Shown one piece after another: positions 17,016-26,680 of a stretch of DNA of 64,000 nt; within the stretch, counting starts at the first letter, position 1, and each line of letters opens with the position of its first letter. Source of the stretch: Lachnospiraceae bacterium (GTDB lineage: Bacteria; Bacillota; Clostridia; Lachnospirales; Lachnospiraceae); NCBI GenBank assembly GCA_015057325.1, contig SVEQ01000005.1, forward strand, positions 1-64,000, read 5' to 3'. Position numbers and translations under genes: made by a program. Below the pieces are notes generated by a model that had not been told where the DNA came from, did no database searches, and saw only the letters and a list, made by a program, of their open reading frames with translations.

Positions 17016-18134
17016 TTAGTTCTCTGTAGCTGTGATGATTTCATCCTTAACAAGAGTCTTAAATACATCTGCAACATGTCCGTCAACATCAACATTCTTT
17101 CCATCTACAGAATATGTATATGTCTTGTCGCCAATCTTGAACGAATCTGCCTTAATGTTTGTAAATGTAACATCTCCAACCTTAACGCTCTTAACTGAAG
17201 CAGGTGTAAACAATGTTCCTGCAAGACCAAGTGCAGCAGCCTTGTCATTCTTGATTGTAACAGTTACTTCAACCTTAGTGTTAGTCTTTGCATAGTCAAT
17301 AGCTTCCTTGAAGCTCTTCTCTTTGAGCTGACCGTTAACAGTAACCTGAATCTTGTCAGTATCCTTCTTACCGAGAAGTCCCTGAAGCTTAACCAAATCA
17401 TCTGCTGCCTTTTTAGCATCAGAAAGAACTATAGTAGCAGTAACATCCTTCTTGCCGAGTGCAAGAGTAGTCTTTGTAACCTTAACATCAATTGTCTTGC
17501 TTACGTTTGTACCGTCAGTAGACTTAACAACAACCTTAGTTGTTCCAGGTGCAACAGCTGTGATAACACCCTTCTGTGTTACAGTTGCAACTGTAGGATC
17601 AAGTGACTCCCAGAAAAGAACAGTATTAGCTTTCTTTTTCTTGTTAGCTGCTACTGCAGTAGCAGTAACTGTAGCATCCTCGCCCTTCTTAATCTCAACA
17701 GAAGTCTTATCAACCGTGATATTCTTAACTGTACCAGGCATTACCTTAACTTTGAATGTAAGTTTCTTCTGATTCTTAACAGAAGCCACAGTAACTTTGG
17801 CTGTACCCGTCTTCTTCTTACTAGCTGTAAGAGTAATCACGCCCTTTGAGTTAGCCTTAACACTAACGATCTTCTTGTTAGAAGTCTTAACAGTAACCTT
17901 CTGGTTCTTTTTTGTGTTAGGTGTTACTGTAACAAATGCTTTAACCTTGACCTTCTTACCCTTACCAATTGTAACAGTAGATTTCTTAGTAAGGTTCGCA
18001 CCTGTTATTTGGTTAGCAACAGTAAGTTTGCTTACTTTAACTTTCTTAGCAGCGTCTGCTGTAACGCCTGCTCCCAAGCTCAATGAAAGAGCCATTGCAA
18101 GTGCAACTACAGCTGTTTTTGCGATTCTCTTCAT
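17016..18134 (-). CDS. Secreted Ig-like (BIG2) surface protein
   Basis: A 372-residue secreted protein with a signal peptide (residues 1-28, ending TADAA). The mature part is very rich in Lys, Thr and Val and consists of two to three bacterial Ig-like domains; one clear BIG2 signature is 'LDPTVATVTQKGVITAVAPGTTKVVVKSTDGT' split around residues 185-217. A C-terminal alpha/beta domain of about 130 residues is unassigned. No sortase motif or membrane anchor is seen. It has a near-consensus promoter and AGGAGAGG ribosome binding site, so it is probably abundant. Confidence 0.82.
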   Translation of the reverse strand: MKRIAKTAVVALAMALSLSLGAGVTADAAKKVKVSKLTVANQITGANLTKKSTVTIGKGKKVKVKAFVTVTPNTKKNQKVTVKTSNKKIVSVKANSKGVITLTASKKKTGTAKVTVASVKNQKKLTFKVKVMPGTVKNITVDKTSVEIKKGEDATVTATAVAANKKKKANTVLFWESLDPTVATVTQKGVITAVAPGTTKVVVKSTDGTNVSKTIDVKVTKTTLALGKKDVTATIVLSDAKKAADDLVKLQGLLGKKDTDKIQVTVNGQLKEKSFKEAIDYAKTNTKVEVTVTIKNDKAAALGLAGTLFTPASVKSVKVGDVTFTNIKADSFKIGDKTYTYSVDGKNVDVDGHVADVFKTLVKDEIITATEN

Positions 18135-18173
18135 AGTAATATCCTCTCCTTTTTCAAATATAATTTCTTATTT

Positions 18174-18202
18174 AGAATACACCCGATTGTTTATTTTGTC
18201 AA
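18174..18202 (-). promoter_or_regulatory. Promoter of the Ig-like surface protein gene
   Basis: Minus-strand TTGACA (18202-18197), a 17-nt spacer, and TATTCT (18179-18174), about 40 bases before the start codon. Confidence 0.7.
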
Positions 18203-18247
18203 TATATATCGAATGTTTTGGCTATTTTTCCTACATAAAACCACATA

Positions 18248-18967
18248 TTATTTTAAAAAAACATTTTTTACATTTGCATTACTTTCAAAAGTCAGATTAA
18301 TCATTTTATCGCTTACCAAATCGCTTGTGCTGCATATCGATACCACATAATCATTGTCAAAATCAAACACACCAACATTAACTTTAGCATTTGGCATCTG
18401 CCCATCTAACAATTCTTCATCTTTTTCAATCATCCACCCCTGCCCATCGTTTTTAGCACAAAAGGAATTCATAGGAATGACAAGCCCTGTTCCGATACAC
18501 TTTACATAAGCTTCTTTTATTGTCCAGTAATGTAGGAAAAGTCTTTTTTGTTCTGTCTCGTCATCTATTTTCACAAGATTGTCATATTCTTCCTTACAAA
18601 AAAAACGTTTTGCCAATTTCATGCAATTTTTTGTCTTACACTCAATGTCAATTCCAACATCACTGTCACTTACCGCAATAACCGCATACTTGCCCGAGTG
18701 AGAGAGATTAAAATGAATATCATGCCCCACAACATTCGGCTTTCCATATTCATTTTCCGCAAGTCTTAAGTCCGAAGCATTTATCCCCAATTCCTTTGAA
18801 AGACAATGTTGTACAAATGTGCCTGTAAGAATCTGTCTCTTCTTCATGTCGGGATTTTTAATCTTATCAACTCTTATCTTTCTTGATTCATTTAATTGTT
18901 CATACAAGACAAGTGACTGCTCATCCGAGCAGCCACCTGTGTAATCCATATAATAACAGTTAAGCAT
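18248..18967 (-). CDS. 4'-phosphopantetheinyl transferase (Sfp-like)
   Basis: A 239-residue enzyme that transfers the phosphopantetheine arm of CoA to a carrier protein. Family motifs are 'FNLSHSGKYAVIAVSDSDVGIDIECK' region (split here as NLSHSGKY and VGIDIE), 'KRFFCKEEY' and 'HYWTIKEAYVKCIGTGL'. The start is the ATG ending at 18967 with GAGGTTATA upstream; the longer frame reads into the previous gene. It lies 16 bases after the BtrH-like gene, and its natural substrate is presumably the carrier protein encoded two genes upstream. Length fits the Sfp class rather than the short AcpS. Confidence 0.92.
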   Translation of the reverse strand: MLNCYYMDYTGGCSDEQSLVLYEQLNESRKIRVDKIKNPDMKKRQILTGTFVQHCLSKELGINASDLRLAENEYGKPNVVGHDIHFNLSHSGKYAVIAVSDSDVGIDIECKTKNCMKLAKRFFCKEEYDNLVKIDDETEQKRLFLHYWTIKEAYVKCIGTGLVIPMNSFCAKNDGQGWMIEKDEELLDGQMPNAKVNVGVFDFDNDYVVSICSTSDLVSDKMINLTFESNANVKNVFLK

Positions 18968-18983
18968 TATAACCTCATTTATT

Positions 18984-20030
18984 CTAGAGTAAGTCGGCAA
19001 CCTTTTTAAGAATTGCAACATCCTTAGTTCTTGCGTTGTTGATATGCTCTGCAATTCTTACGCCTGCCTCAATCTCGCCGGTTACTGATATTCTAACCAA
19101 GAGATTTCTTGCTGCAAGCATATCCTCAACAACCTCCGCATACTCATCAAGCATAGCCTGATCAAAAGGAATAACCTCGTTAGCCATGAGATATTTGAGT
19201 CTGTCAAGCATAAGCACTTTGTGGTCGTATGCAATATGAAGTGCACGAATATCAAAGTCAGGCTCCTCCTCGTGAAGCTGCTTGTCTATTCTCTTAAGGA
19301 TTGCGTCATATACATTAACACCAAAGATTGTATCATCAAAACGATTACGCATCATTCTGAAATGATCCTTTGTATCAAATCCATCGAGATACTCGTTAAT
19401 AGTTCTCTTAATAAGATCCTTATCAAGTTCGTAGTATCTGTTATCCGTATTCTTCTGAATTACATAAAGTCCTCTTGTTCCCTTATAATCTGTGTTAAAC
19501 ACGTGATCCTCGGTAGCTGTAAGGGCCTCGAATCCCTTCTTAACTTTGTCAAAAGGAACTGTTGTGTAAGAATACTTATCTTTAAATGTGAAGTCTCCAA
19601 CATAGAAAACTTCCTCATCCATATTATAACCGTATATGAAAAGTTCGTGAGAGAACTTGTAATCAACCTTAACGTCACAAAGCATTCTTGCCTCATCAAA
19701 CGCTCCGTATACATATCCGCCAAGATCAATCGTCTTAACGATAAAATCAATTACATCGCCACAATATCCCTCAATCTGCTGCTTAGTTATAAGAGAGAAA
19801 ATAAGGTATGGACACTCTTTCATAGAACTGCTTCCGGGCATCATATCACAAAGTAATATCTCTTCACCCGTAGTGTACTCATCTATGTTATAACAGCGTA
19901 ACTGTATGTAATTACTGTAAATCCATCTCTTTGCGTTCTCGTCGTCTCCCAAAATTGAAAATAATGTTGCATGCCACTGCCATGACGTGATAGCAGGGTA
20001 CTTAACCGGTAATACTGCTTTGTTTGCCAT
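18984..20030 (-). CDS. BtrH-like / C39-like papain-fold protein in a carrier-protein operon
   Basis: A 348-residue protein. The N-terminal 190 residues resemble the BtrH N-terminal domain seen next to stand-alone carrier proteins: 'PAITSWQWHATLFSIL', then 'FSHELFIYGYNMDEEVFYVGDFTFKDKYSY' split around residues 125-155, which would hold the His and Asp of a papain-like site. The position where I expect the nucleophilic Cys reads Trp-His. The C-terminal half is helical. BtrH itself moves an acyl group from a carrier protein to an aminoglycoside. A role in acyl transfer from the neighbouring ACP is therefore likely but unproven. Confidence 0.65.
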   Translation of the reverse strand: MANKAVLPVKYPAITSWQWHATLFSILGDDENAKRWIYSNYIQLRCYNIDEYTTGEEILLCDMMPGSSSMKECPYLIFSLITKQQIEGYCGDVIDFIVKTIDLGGYVYGAFDEARMLCDVKVDYKFSHELFIYGYNMDEEVFYVGDFTFKDKYSYTTVPFDKVKKGFEALTATEDHVFNTDYKGTRGLYVIQKNTDNRYYELDKDLIKRTINEYLDGFDTKDHFRMMRNRFDDTIFGVNVYDAILKRIDKQLHEEEPDFDIRALHIAYDHKVLMLDRLKYLMANEVIPFDQAMLDEYAEVVEDMLAARNLLVRISVTGEIEAGVRIAEHINNARTKDVAILKKVADLL

Positions 20031-20065
20031 AATCCTCGACTCCTTTATAATATAATTTTCCTAAA

Positions 20066-20317
20066 TTATTTCAACTTCTCTTCGATGATGTCTACAACAT
20101 CCTCAAAGCTGTGATATTTATTAAGTGCCAATTCTTTGTCATCAAACTTCACATCAAATGTTTTCTCTGCATCAACTATAACTTTGATAAGCGAAACAGA
20201 ATCAACCCCATACTCATCAGTAAATGATGCATCCATATCTACCTTATTGGCCTCGATATCCGGCATTTCTTCCTCAACGATTTCAAGCAATTTCTCTTTG
20301 ATTTCACTCTTTTCCAT
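20066..20317 (-). CDS. Stand-alone acyl carrier protein
   Basis: An 83-residue four-helix carrier protein with the phosphopantetheine attachment site 'YGVDSVSLIKVI' (Ser at about residue 40). The start is the ATG ending at 20317 with GGAGGTTAGGTAT upstream. The DSV motif and neighbours (BtrH-like protein, Sfp-type transferase, no fab genes) indicate a dedicated secondary pathway rather than the fatty-acid ACP. First gene of a three-gene operon with gaps of 35 and 16 bases. Confidence 0.92.
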   Translation of the reverse strand: MEKSEIKEKLLEIVEEEMPDIEANKVDMDASFTDEYGVDSVSLIKVIVDAEKTFDVKFDDKELALNKYHSFEDVVDIIEEKLK

Positions 20318-20359
20318 ATACCTAACCTCCATCTTGAAATTTTCTGACTTAACAGTTCT

Positions 20360-20388
20360 ATTTTAATACGAGATACCATAATATTCAA
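20360..20388 (-). promoter_or_regulatory. Promoter of the carrier-protein operon
   Basis: Minus-strand TTGAAT (20388-20383), 17-nt spacer, TAAAAT (20365-20360), about 40 bases before the ACP start codon. Confidence 0.55.
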
Positions 20389-20449
20389 TAAATTTTTTTG
20401 AATTATCCAAATAATTTTGTTAAATATATTCAAAGCACATCTTTACAAA

Positions 20450-20487
20450 CAAAAAAGCCCCTCTACCGGGCAAAATCCGGTAAAGAG
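20450..20487 (-). terminator. Terminator of the DUF1002 gene
   Basis: CTCTACCGG and CCGGTAAAGAG form a stem at 20461-20487; on the minus strand it continues GGGGC and a run of six T. It lies 22 bases after the stop of the DUF1002 gene. Confidence 0.85.
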
Positions 20488-20508
20488 ACTTATAAGTTCA
20501 TTTACAAA

Positions 20509-21420
20509 TTAATTAAAAAGATTTCCGAAGAACTCTGAAAGTGCATCTACTATCTTCTGGAAAAAGTTCTTGGCCTGCTCTTTGTCAATTCCCATATCAT
20601 CAAGCTTGTTGAAGAGATCCTTTGCCTGCTCCTTCATGCTGTCAAGATCAAGGTCAAGTCCGTTAATCTTCTTCATAAGAGAGATAATTGTCTGCTTTTC
20701 CTCGTCTGTTACCGTAATGCCAAGTTCCTCTGCGCCCTGATCAATTGCTTTGCTGATGGCCTCATCATTATCAAGATTTTCCTCAACAACTTTAGCCTTA
20801 ACAAATGCCATAAGCTGCTCAACATCCTGTGCACTGATATTACCATCCTGTGCCATCTGGCTTGTAACAACGAGCTCATTTACAGCTGTATCCATGCTTT
20901 CTGCAGAGATTGTCTCACCTGTAAGTTCTGAATATGCCTTCATTGCACCGACAAGTGCAGCAGTTCCTGTTATTTCAAACGGTCCCGCAACGATTACATC
21001 TGCATCCTTAATACCTGCAGTAATTAATGCGTTTGTGTACATACCCGGTGTACAATATGAAATGTTCTTTGTCTCAACATCGATACCATCACCCTCCTGA
21101 CCAATAACAACAACAACCGAAGAAAGTGCACGTGAACCGATTACGCTATCATCAAGATAATCACCAAGGTATTTATGCTCGTCCTCATTGGTTATCTCAC
21201 CAACCGTATAATTCTCAAGTTCATCCTCGTCAACACCGAGCAAATCCATTACTTTCTCTTTCTCGTCATCCTCTAAGTCTGCTCCAAAGGATACATAAAC
21301 ATCTTCAGGTGCCGCATCAGATACCGCATCAGCCTTAACTGTAAGCCCTGCTACAGGAAGGCTAAGCACCATTGCTGCAACCAATGCGCATGACAAAGTC
21401 TTATTATATAATTTTCTCAT
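20509..21420 (-). CDS. Secreted DUF1002 (YpuA-like) protein
   Basis: About 303 residues with a signal peptide (1-30, 'ALVAAMVLSLPVAGLTVKADA'). The DUF1002 hallmarks are visible: 'VYVSFGADLEDDEKEKVMDLLG', 'YLGDYLDDSVIGSRALSSVVV', 'ISYCTPGMYTNALITAGIKDADVIVAGPFEITGTAALVG' region (about 120-158). Function is unknown. I choose the second ATG (21420) because it lies 8 bases from GGAGG; the first is only 2 bases away. The C-terminal 80 residues are helical. Confidence 0.88.
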   Translation of the reverse strand: MRKLYNKTLSCALVAAMVLSLPVAGLTVKADAVSDAAPEDVYVSFGADLEDDEKEKVMDLLGVDEDELENYTVGEITNEDEHKYLGDYLDDSVIGSRALSSVVVVIGQEGDGIDVETKNISYCTPGMYTNALITAGIKDADVIVAGPFEITGTAALVGAMKAYSELTGETISAESMDTAVNELVVTSQMAQDGNISAQDVEQLMAFVKAKVVEENLDNDEAISKAIDQGAEELGITVTDEEKQTIISLMKKINGLDLDLDSMKEQAKDLFNKLDDMGIDKEQAKNFFQKIVDALSEFFGNLFN

Positions 21421-21467
21421 TCTCATGTCCTCCTTATATTGTCTGTATTATTCAAACAACCATGGTG

Positions 21468-21496
21468 AGTTTACCACCATATTGTCACTACGTCAA
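21468..21496 (-). promoter_or_regulatory. Promoter of the DUF1002 gene with overlapping palindrome
   Basis: Minus-strand TTGACG (21496-21491), 17-nt spacer, TAAACT (21473-21468). ATGGTG and CACCAT arms (21462-21480) flank the -10 box and could be an operator. Confidence 0.55.
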
Positions 21497-21515
21497 ATTA
21501 AGATTTTATGAAGAA

Positions 21516-23021
<1,506 letters not shown>

Positions 23022-23981
23022 TTATTCTTCGTCCAAACATTTCATTAACATTTTCTTATATTCGTCAACCACCCGAAAGGGGCTTGCAATCTTCATTCGA
23101 CCGTTAAATGATGCCACCCACGCAAAAAACCTGTAACTGACATACACATCCACAACTGCATTTATTTTTCCCTCGCATTTGTGCAGCCAAACATCATTGC
23201 CAAAGTGATCAATAAGCGCTCCGGCACACTCTTTGTCTGCGACAAGCGTCACGGTTTCGAGTTTGCCGCCAAACATACCAAAGTTTTTGCAGTTTACATC
23301 ATATATGGAATGATACTTTGCACTGCCTTCGCGTTTTGTTTTTTCTATTATTACATTATTCATTTTATCTACACGGTAATGTTTTATCAAGTCCTCTTTT
23401 TCATCATATCCAACCATGTAGTATCTCTCGTTTTCCCATATAAGACACCATGGAGAAATGACGTACCTGCTGCCCCCTGCTTTGGGAACTAATCGTTTAT
23501 TGGCATCCCACATCATGTAGGTAAAACTAATTTTTTTATTTTTACTGATAGCTTCCCTAATTCCGTCTATATTAAAATATATGTTTTCGTTTGGAGTTTT
23601 AGATTGATCGACCAAATAATTTGAAGCTTGTATTTGTTTTGCTTCGTATTTATTGGTCATAGTAAGAATTTTTTTGATTAGTTTTTCTGTTTTGGGAGTA
23701 GTTATTGTTCTTGAAGATGTTACTGCATCGATGAGCAGTTTTATTTCCGATTCCTCTAGCAGACGAGTTTGAAGGTACGCACCCTTTTTAACCCTTACAA
23801 TATCAAACCCGAAATCATGTAGGCTATCCAAATATGGATACACACTTCTTCGCTCACACGAAAAACCGTAGTCTTCAAGACGCTTTGCAATGAAAGGTGC
23901 GGACAGCGGATGAGCTTTGTCCGACTCCTCCCAAAGAATCTTTAGAATATATAATACCTTTATTTTCTGGTCGTTTATAAT
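23022..23981 (-). CDS. WYL-domain transcriptional regulator with probable AUU start
   Basis: The frame contains a GTG only at 23843, but reading further upstream it stays open and encodes an N-terminal winged helix ('KIKVLYILKILWEESDKAHP', 'IAKRLEDYGFSCERRSVYPY'), as WYL proteins have. No ATG, GTG or TTG occurs between the preceding stop and that helix. ATT at 23981-23979 lies 8 bases after a GGAGGGGG ribosome binding site, so AUU initiation is my best reading, giving about 319 residues. The WYL core ('KISFTYMMWDANKR', 'YVISPWCLIWENERYYMVGYD', 'HYRVDKMNNV') and C-terminal WCX part are intact. It follows gatD by 17 bases. WYL repressors of this architecture often control phage-defence operons. 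Confidence 0.85.
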   Translation of the reverse strand: MINDQKIKVLYILKILWEESDKAHPLSAPFIAKRLEDYGFSCERRSVYPYLDSLHDFGFDIVRVKKGAYLQTRLLEESEIKLLIDAVTSSRTITTPKTEKLIKKILTMTNKYEAKQIQASNYLVDQSKTPNENIYFNIDGIREAISKNKKISFTYMMWDANKRLVPKAGGSRYVISPWCLIWENERYYMVGYDEKEDLIKHYRVDKMNNVIIEKTKREGSAKYHSIYDVNCKNFGMFGGKLETVTLVADKECAGALIDHFGNDVWLHKCEGKINAVVDVYVSYRFFAWVASFNGRMKIASPFRVVDEYKKMLMKCLDEE

Positions 23982-23998
23982 ACCGTTTGCCCCCTCCG

Positions 23999-24751
23999 TT
24001 ATATGTTGTTATATCCCAACTGATGTGCTATATCGATAAGCGCAGCGTCCTCCATCTCATGCTCAAGCGGTGATAATTCCTCATCATACTTACGCTTATA
24101 TGCAATGGAAAGAAGCTCATCTGCAATTCTTGCATTTTTAGGAAGAAGCGGGCCGTGTGAATAAGTTGCAAACACATTCTTATAGCGTGCACCCTCAGTC
24201 TTATCCTCACCGTTATTACCAAAGCCCTTAACGATTGTGCCCATAGGTCTTACGCCCTCGCCAAGCCAAGTCTGGCCGTTGTGATTTTCAAAACCGACAA
24301 TAGGAAAAGTCTCGCCGTCCTCTGTCGTATATTCATAAATGAAATTACCAATCATTCTCTTATCATTGGCGGTTGTATATACATTTATTCCTCCAAGGAA
24401 ATCAACCTTAGTTCCGTCAGCTGCCTCGTAGTATTTGCCAAGCATCTGATAACCACCGCAGATTGCAAGGATAACCGTCCCCTTCTCAATCTCTGCCTTT
24501 AACCAGTCAGCCTTATACTCGAACAAATCCTTAACAAGTATCTCCTGCTCAAAGTCCTGTCCACCGCCGATGAAAATGATATCGTAATCGTTATCTTCAG
24601 GCACAGGTCCAAAGGTTACTCTAGACACCTTCGTATCAATTCCGCGCATGCTAAGACGCTTCTCTAAAGTACGGATATTACCGTTATCACCGTAGAGATT
24701 CAATATATCGTAATACAAATGGCAAATGTGTATTGTCTTTTCCGCCATCAT
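23999..24751 (-). CDS. gatD: Lipid II isoglutaminyl synthase, glutaminase subunit
   Basis: A 250-residue class I glutamine amidotransferase. The catalytic Cys is in 'ILAICGGYQMLG' (about Cys98), the oxyanion block is 'IIFIGGGQDFEQEIL', and the catalytic His is in 'FATYSHGPLLPKNARIAD'. GatD supplies ammonia to MurT for amidation of D-iGlu in lipid II, which helps peptidoglycan cross-linking. Two adjacent ATG codons follow AGGAGGAGAAA. The partner murT is upstream, separated by an acyltransferase gene, an unusual insertion. Confidence 0.93.
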   Translation of the reverse strand: MMAEKTIHICHLYYDILNLYGDNGNIRTLEKRLSMRGIDTKVSRVTFGPVPEDNDYDIIFIGGGQDFEQEILVKDLFEYKADWLKAEIEKGTVILAICGGYQMLGKYYEAADGTKVDFLGGINVYTTANDKRMIGNFIYEYTTEDGETFPIVGFENHNGQTWLGEGVRPMGTIVKGFGNNGEDKTEGARYKNVFATYSHGPLLPKNARIADELLSIAYKRKYDEELSPLEHEMEDAALIDIAHQLGYNNI

Positions 24752-24760
24752 TTTCTCCTC

Positions 24761-26674
24761 CTAATATACCTTGTTACAGTTAACCCAGACCACAGGTCTT
24801 ACTGCACCGCCCGTTCTGTTGACCTCTTTAAAGTGCTCGTCAATCGTTCCATCAACGGTTACCACCGGTGCATAAACGTCAGCCTCTCCGGTGCCTCTTA
24901 ACCACCACCAGGAAGAACGGTAGCCTTTCATATCCCACTCATTAACCTTACTGAGTTCATTGATGTTAACGCCCTCAATTCTTGCTTCCTCAGTGATGTG
25001 AAGCTGTCTTTCCTTATCTGTCTTAAAATAGTTTGCAGCCTCATCGACTGTAAGCAGTGTGAATACATCCTCATTCTTAACAACGACACTTGCAAGTTCG
25101 TATTTACTAAGAATTCCCGAAATATAATCCCTGTCATTAAGCATCGCTCTCAAATCAGAATCTTCCCACGTTACCGACTTGTGTTTTTGATTATAAAAAT
25201 AACCGTCTATTCCTTCTTTTGTGACTAGGCACACCTCGTCTCCAACCTTTTTCACAACAAGCCATGTAAGTCTTTCCTTACCGACCGCAGGGTCTGTCTC
25301 AAAAGTGCCCCACAAGACCTCGTCTCCGACTTTTGCGTTGTTGATTGCCTCACACTCCTCGGCATATCGTTTACCCGCAAACATTCTGTAACTAAACTCA
25401 GCACATATAAATGCTACCGAACCGATTATTACAACAACGGCAGTGACAGTTCGCAGTACCTTGCTACGTTTCTTTCTCTTCTCTTCGGCTATTGCGGCTT
25501 CTAATGTATCATTTATGAACTTCTTAGGATTAAGAAGCTTAACTGTTTTCTTAACAAGCCATCTTACAATAGGCGAAATGACAGCCGTACATGCAATACT
25601 GCTTGCAAGCACGACAGCAAATCTTGTTGCATCCGTCATTCTTACACTTCCAAACACGGTACCGACAAAGTATCCGTGAATAAGGAAAAGCTCTACACTC
25701 ATGCCACTTATGTACTTAAGAACCTTGTTGCCAATAGTAATACGCATATTCAGAAGTATTATAAACATTGTAGAGACTATACAATAAATGCTCTGCACAA
25801 TAAGAGTGATAAGCTTATCATGAACGCCAAAGCCCGTCGTATAATAACCGTATCTTACAACAACAAAGACCGCGCCCTGCAAAAGTATTAACGTAAGCAC
25901 TGTGGTAATTGGCATAATAATCTTGTAGTGCTTGCTGCAAAAGGCAGCGATTTTGTCCTTAAATCTTGCAAAATACATACCAAACACAAACACGATTGTT
26001 GAGTTAAACCACCACTCACCCTTAAACCAGTGAGATTTGACACCGTCTGCATCATGTCCCTGGAAGAAGCTGTACACAATGATAAGCACAACAACAATGC
26101 TTAAGAAAAACAATGCCACGTCCTTTTTGCTAAAAAGCGAGAACAACAAATAAAAGAAAAGATATATAAACAATATCTCGATAATAAACCATCCGTTGCT
26201 GTTAACCAACGTATAACCCGAGATATCGCTTATCACTTCAAGCTTGGTGTATCTTACTCCAAAGCCGAAAGCCTTGAGCATAACCCCCAAAATGTTGATA
26301 ACCCAGAAAGGAATAAGTACTGTCGGAAGTCTTTTTGTAAGGAAGGAATCGAGATAATCTTCCTTCGTATAAACGCTTGTAATAAGTCCGTAGCCTGAAG
26401 AAAAGAAGAATATTGATGTAAATGCAATACCGCAATAATTAAGTATCGTAATAGGGCCTTTGATATATACGCCGTACCCGGTCACCTGCTGCGTTAAATG
26501 ATGCAGGACTACAACTATACAGGCAAATCCCTGAATAAGCTTAGTCTGTTCAAGTGATAAGAAGTCAGAAGCCAATTTCCCCTTGCCGGAAAACTTTGCC
26601 CCAAAGAAAGTTATAATGAGCAGTATTACGGGAAAGAGATTTAGCAACACTATATTTAGTAACATTTTATTCAT
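24761..26674 (-). CDS. Membrane acyltransferase with extracellular DUF6273-like domain
   Basis: About 637 residues. Residues 1-370 are an acyltransferase-3 type membrane domain of about ten helices: 'QTKLIQGFACIVVVLHHLTQQ' carries the catalytic-type His, and 'FFFSSGYGLI' follows. A basic loop and a further helix (about 400-420) lead to a C-terminal soluble domain of about 210 residues ('DEVLWGTFETDP', 'RLTWLVVKKVGDEVCLVTKEGIDGY', 'YRSSWWWLRGTG', 'GAVRPVVWVNC'), which I recognise as DUF6273. Such enzymes O-acylate envelope glycans. The ATG ending at 26674 lies 8 bases from an AAGGAG that overlaps the end of murT. Position between murT and gatD hints at a peptidoglycan or wall-polymer substrate. 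Confidence 0.85.
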   Translation of the reverse strand: MNKMLLNIVLLNLFPVILLIITFFGAKFSGKGKLASDFLSLEQTKLIQGFACIVVVLHHLTQQVTGYGVYIKGPITILNYCGIAFTSIFFFSSGYGLITSVYTKEDYLDSFLTKRLPTVLIPFWVINILGVMLKAFGFGVRYTKLEVISDISGYTLVNSNGWFIIEILFIYLFFYLLFSLFSKKDVALFFLSIVVVLIIVYSFFQGHDADGVKSHWFKGEWWFNSTIVFVFGMYFARFKDKIAAFCSKHYKIIMPITTVLTLILLQGAVFVVVRYGYYTTGFGVHDKLITLIVQSIYCIVSTMFIILLNMRITIGNKVLKYISGMSVELFLIHGYFVGTVFGSVRMTDATRFAVVLASSIACTAVISPIVRWLVKKTVKLLNPKKFINDTLEAAIAEEKRKKRSKVLRTVTAVVVIIGSVAFICAEFSYRMFAGKRYAEECEAINNAKVGDEVLWGTFETDPAVGKERLTWLVVKKVGDEVCLVTKEGIDGYFYNQKHKSVTWEDSDLRAMLNDRDYISGILSKYELASVVVKNEDVFTLLTVDEAANYFKTDKERQLHITEEARIEGVNINELSKVNEWDMKGYRSSWWWLRGTGEADVYAPVVTVDGTIDEHFKEVNRTGGAVRPVVWVNCNKVY

Positions 26675-26680
26675 CAAGCC

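Noticed and set aside
19221-19856. 211-codon plus-strand frame opposite the BtrH-like gene
   Set aside because: Antisense to a gene with clear family features and upstream signal; no start signal of its own.
20066-20317. Acyl carrier protein as the fatty-acid synthesis AcpP
   Set aside because: No fab genes near it; neighbours and the DSV site suit a dedicated pathway. The choice is not proven.
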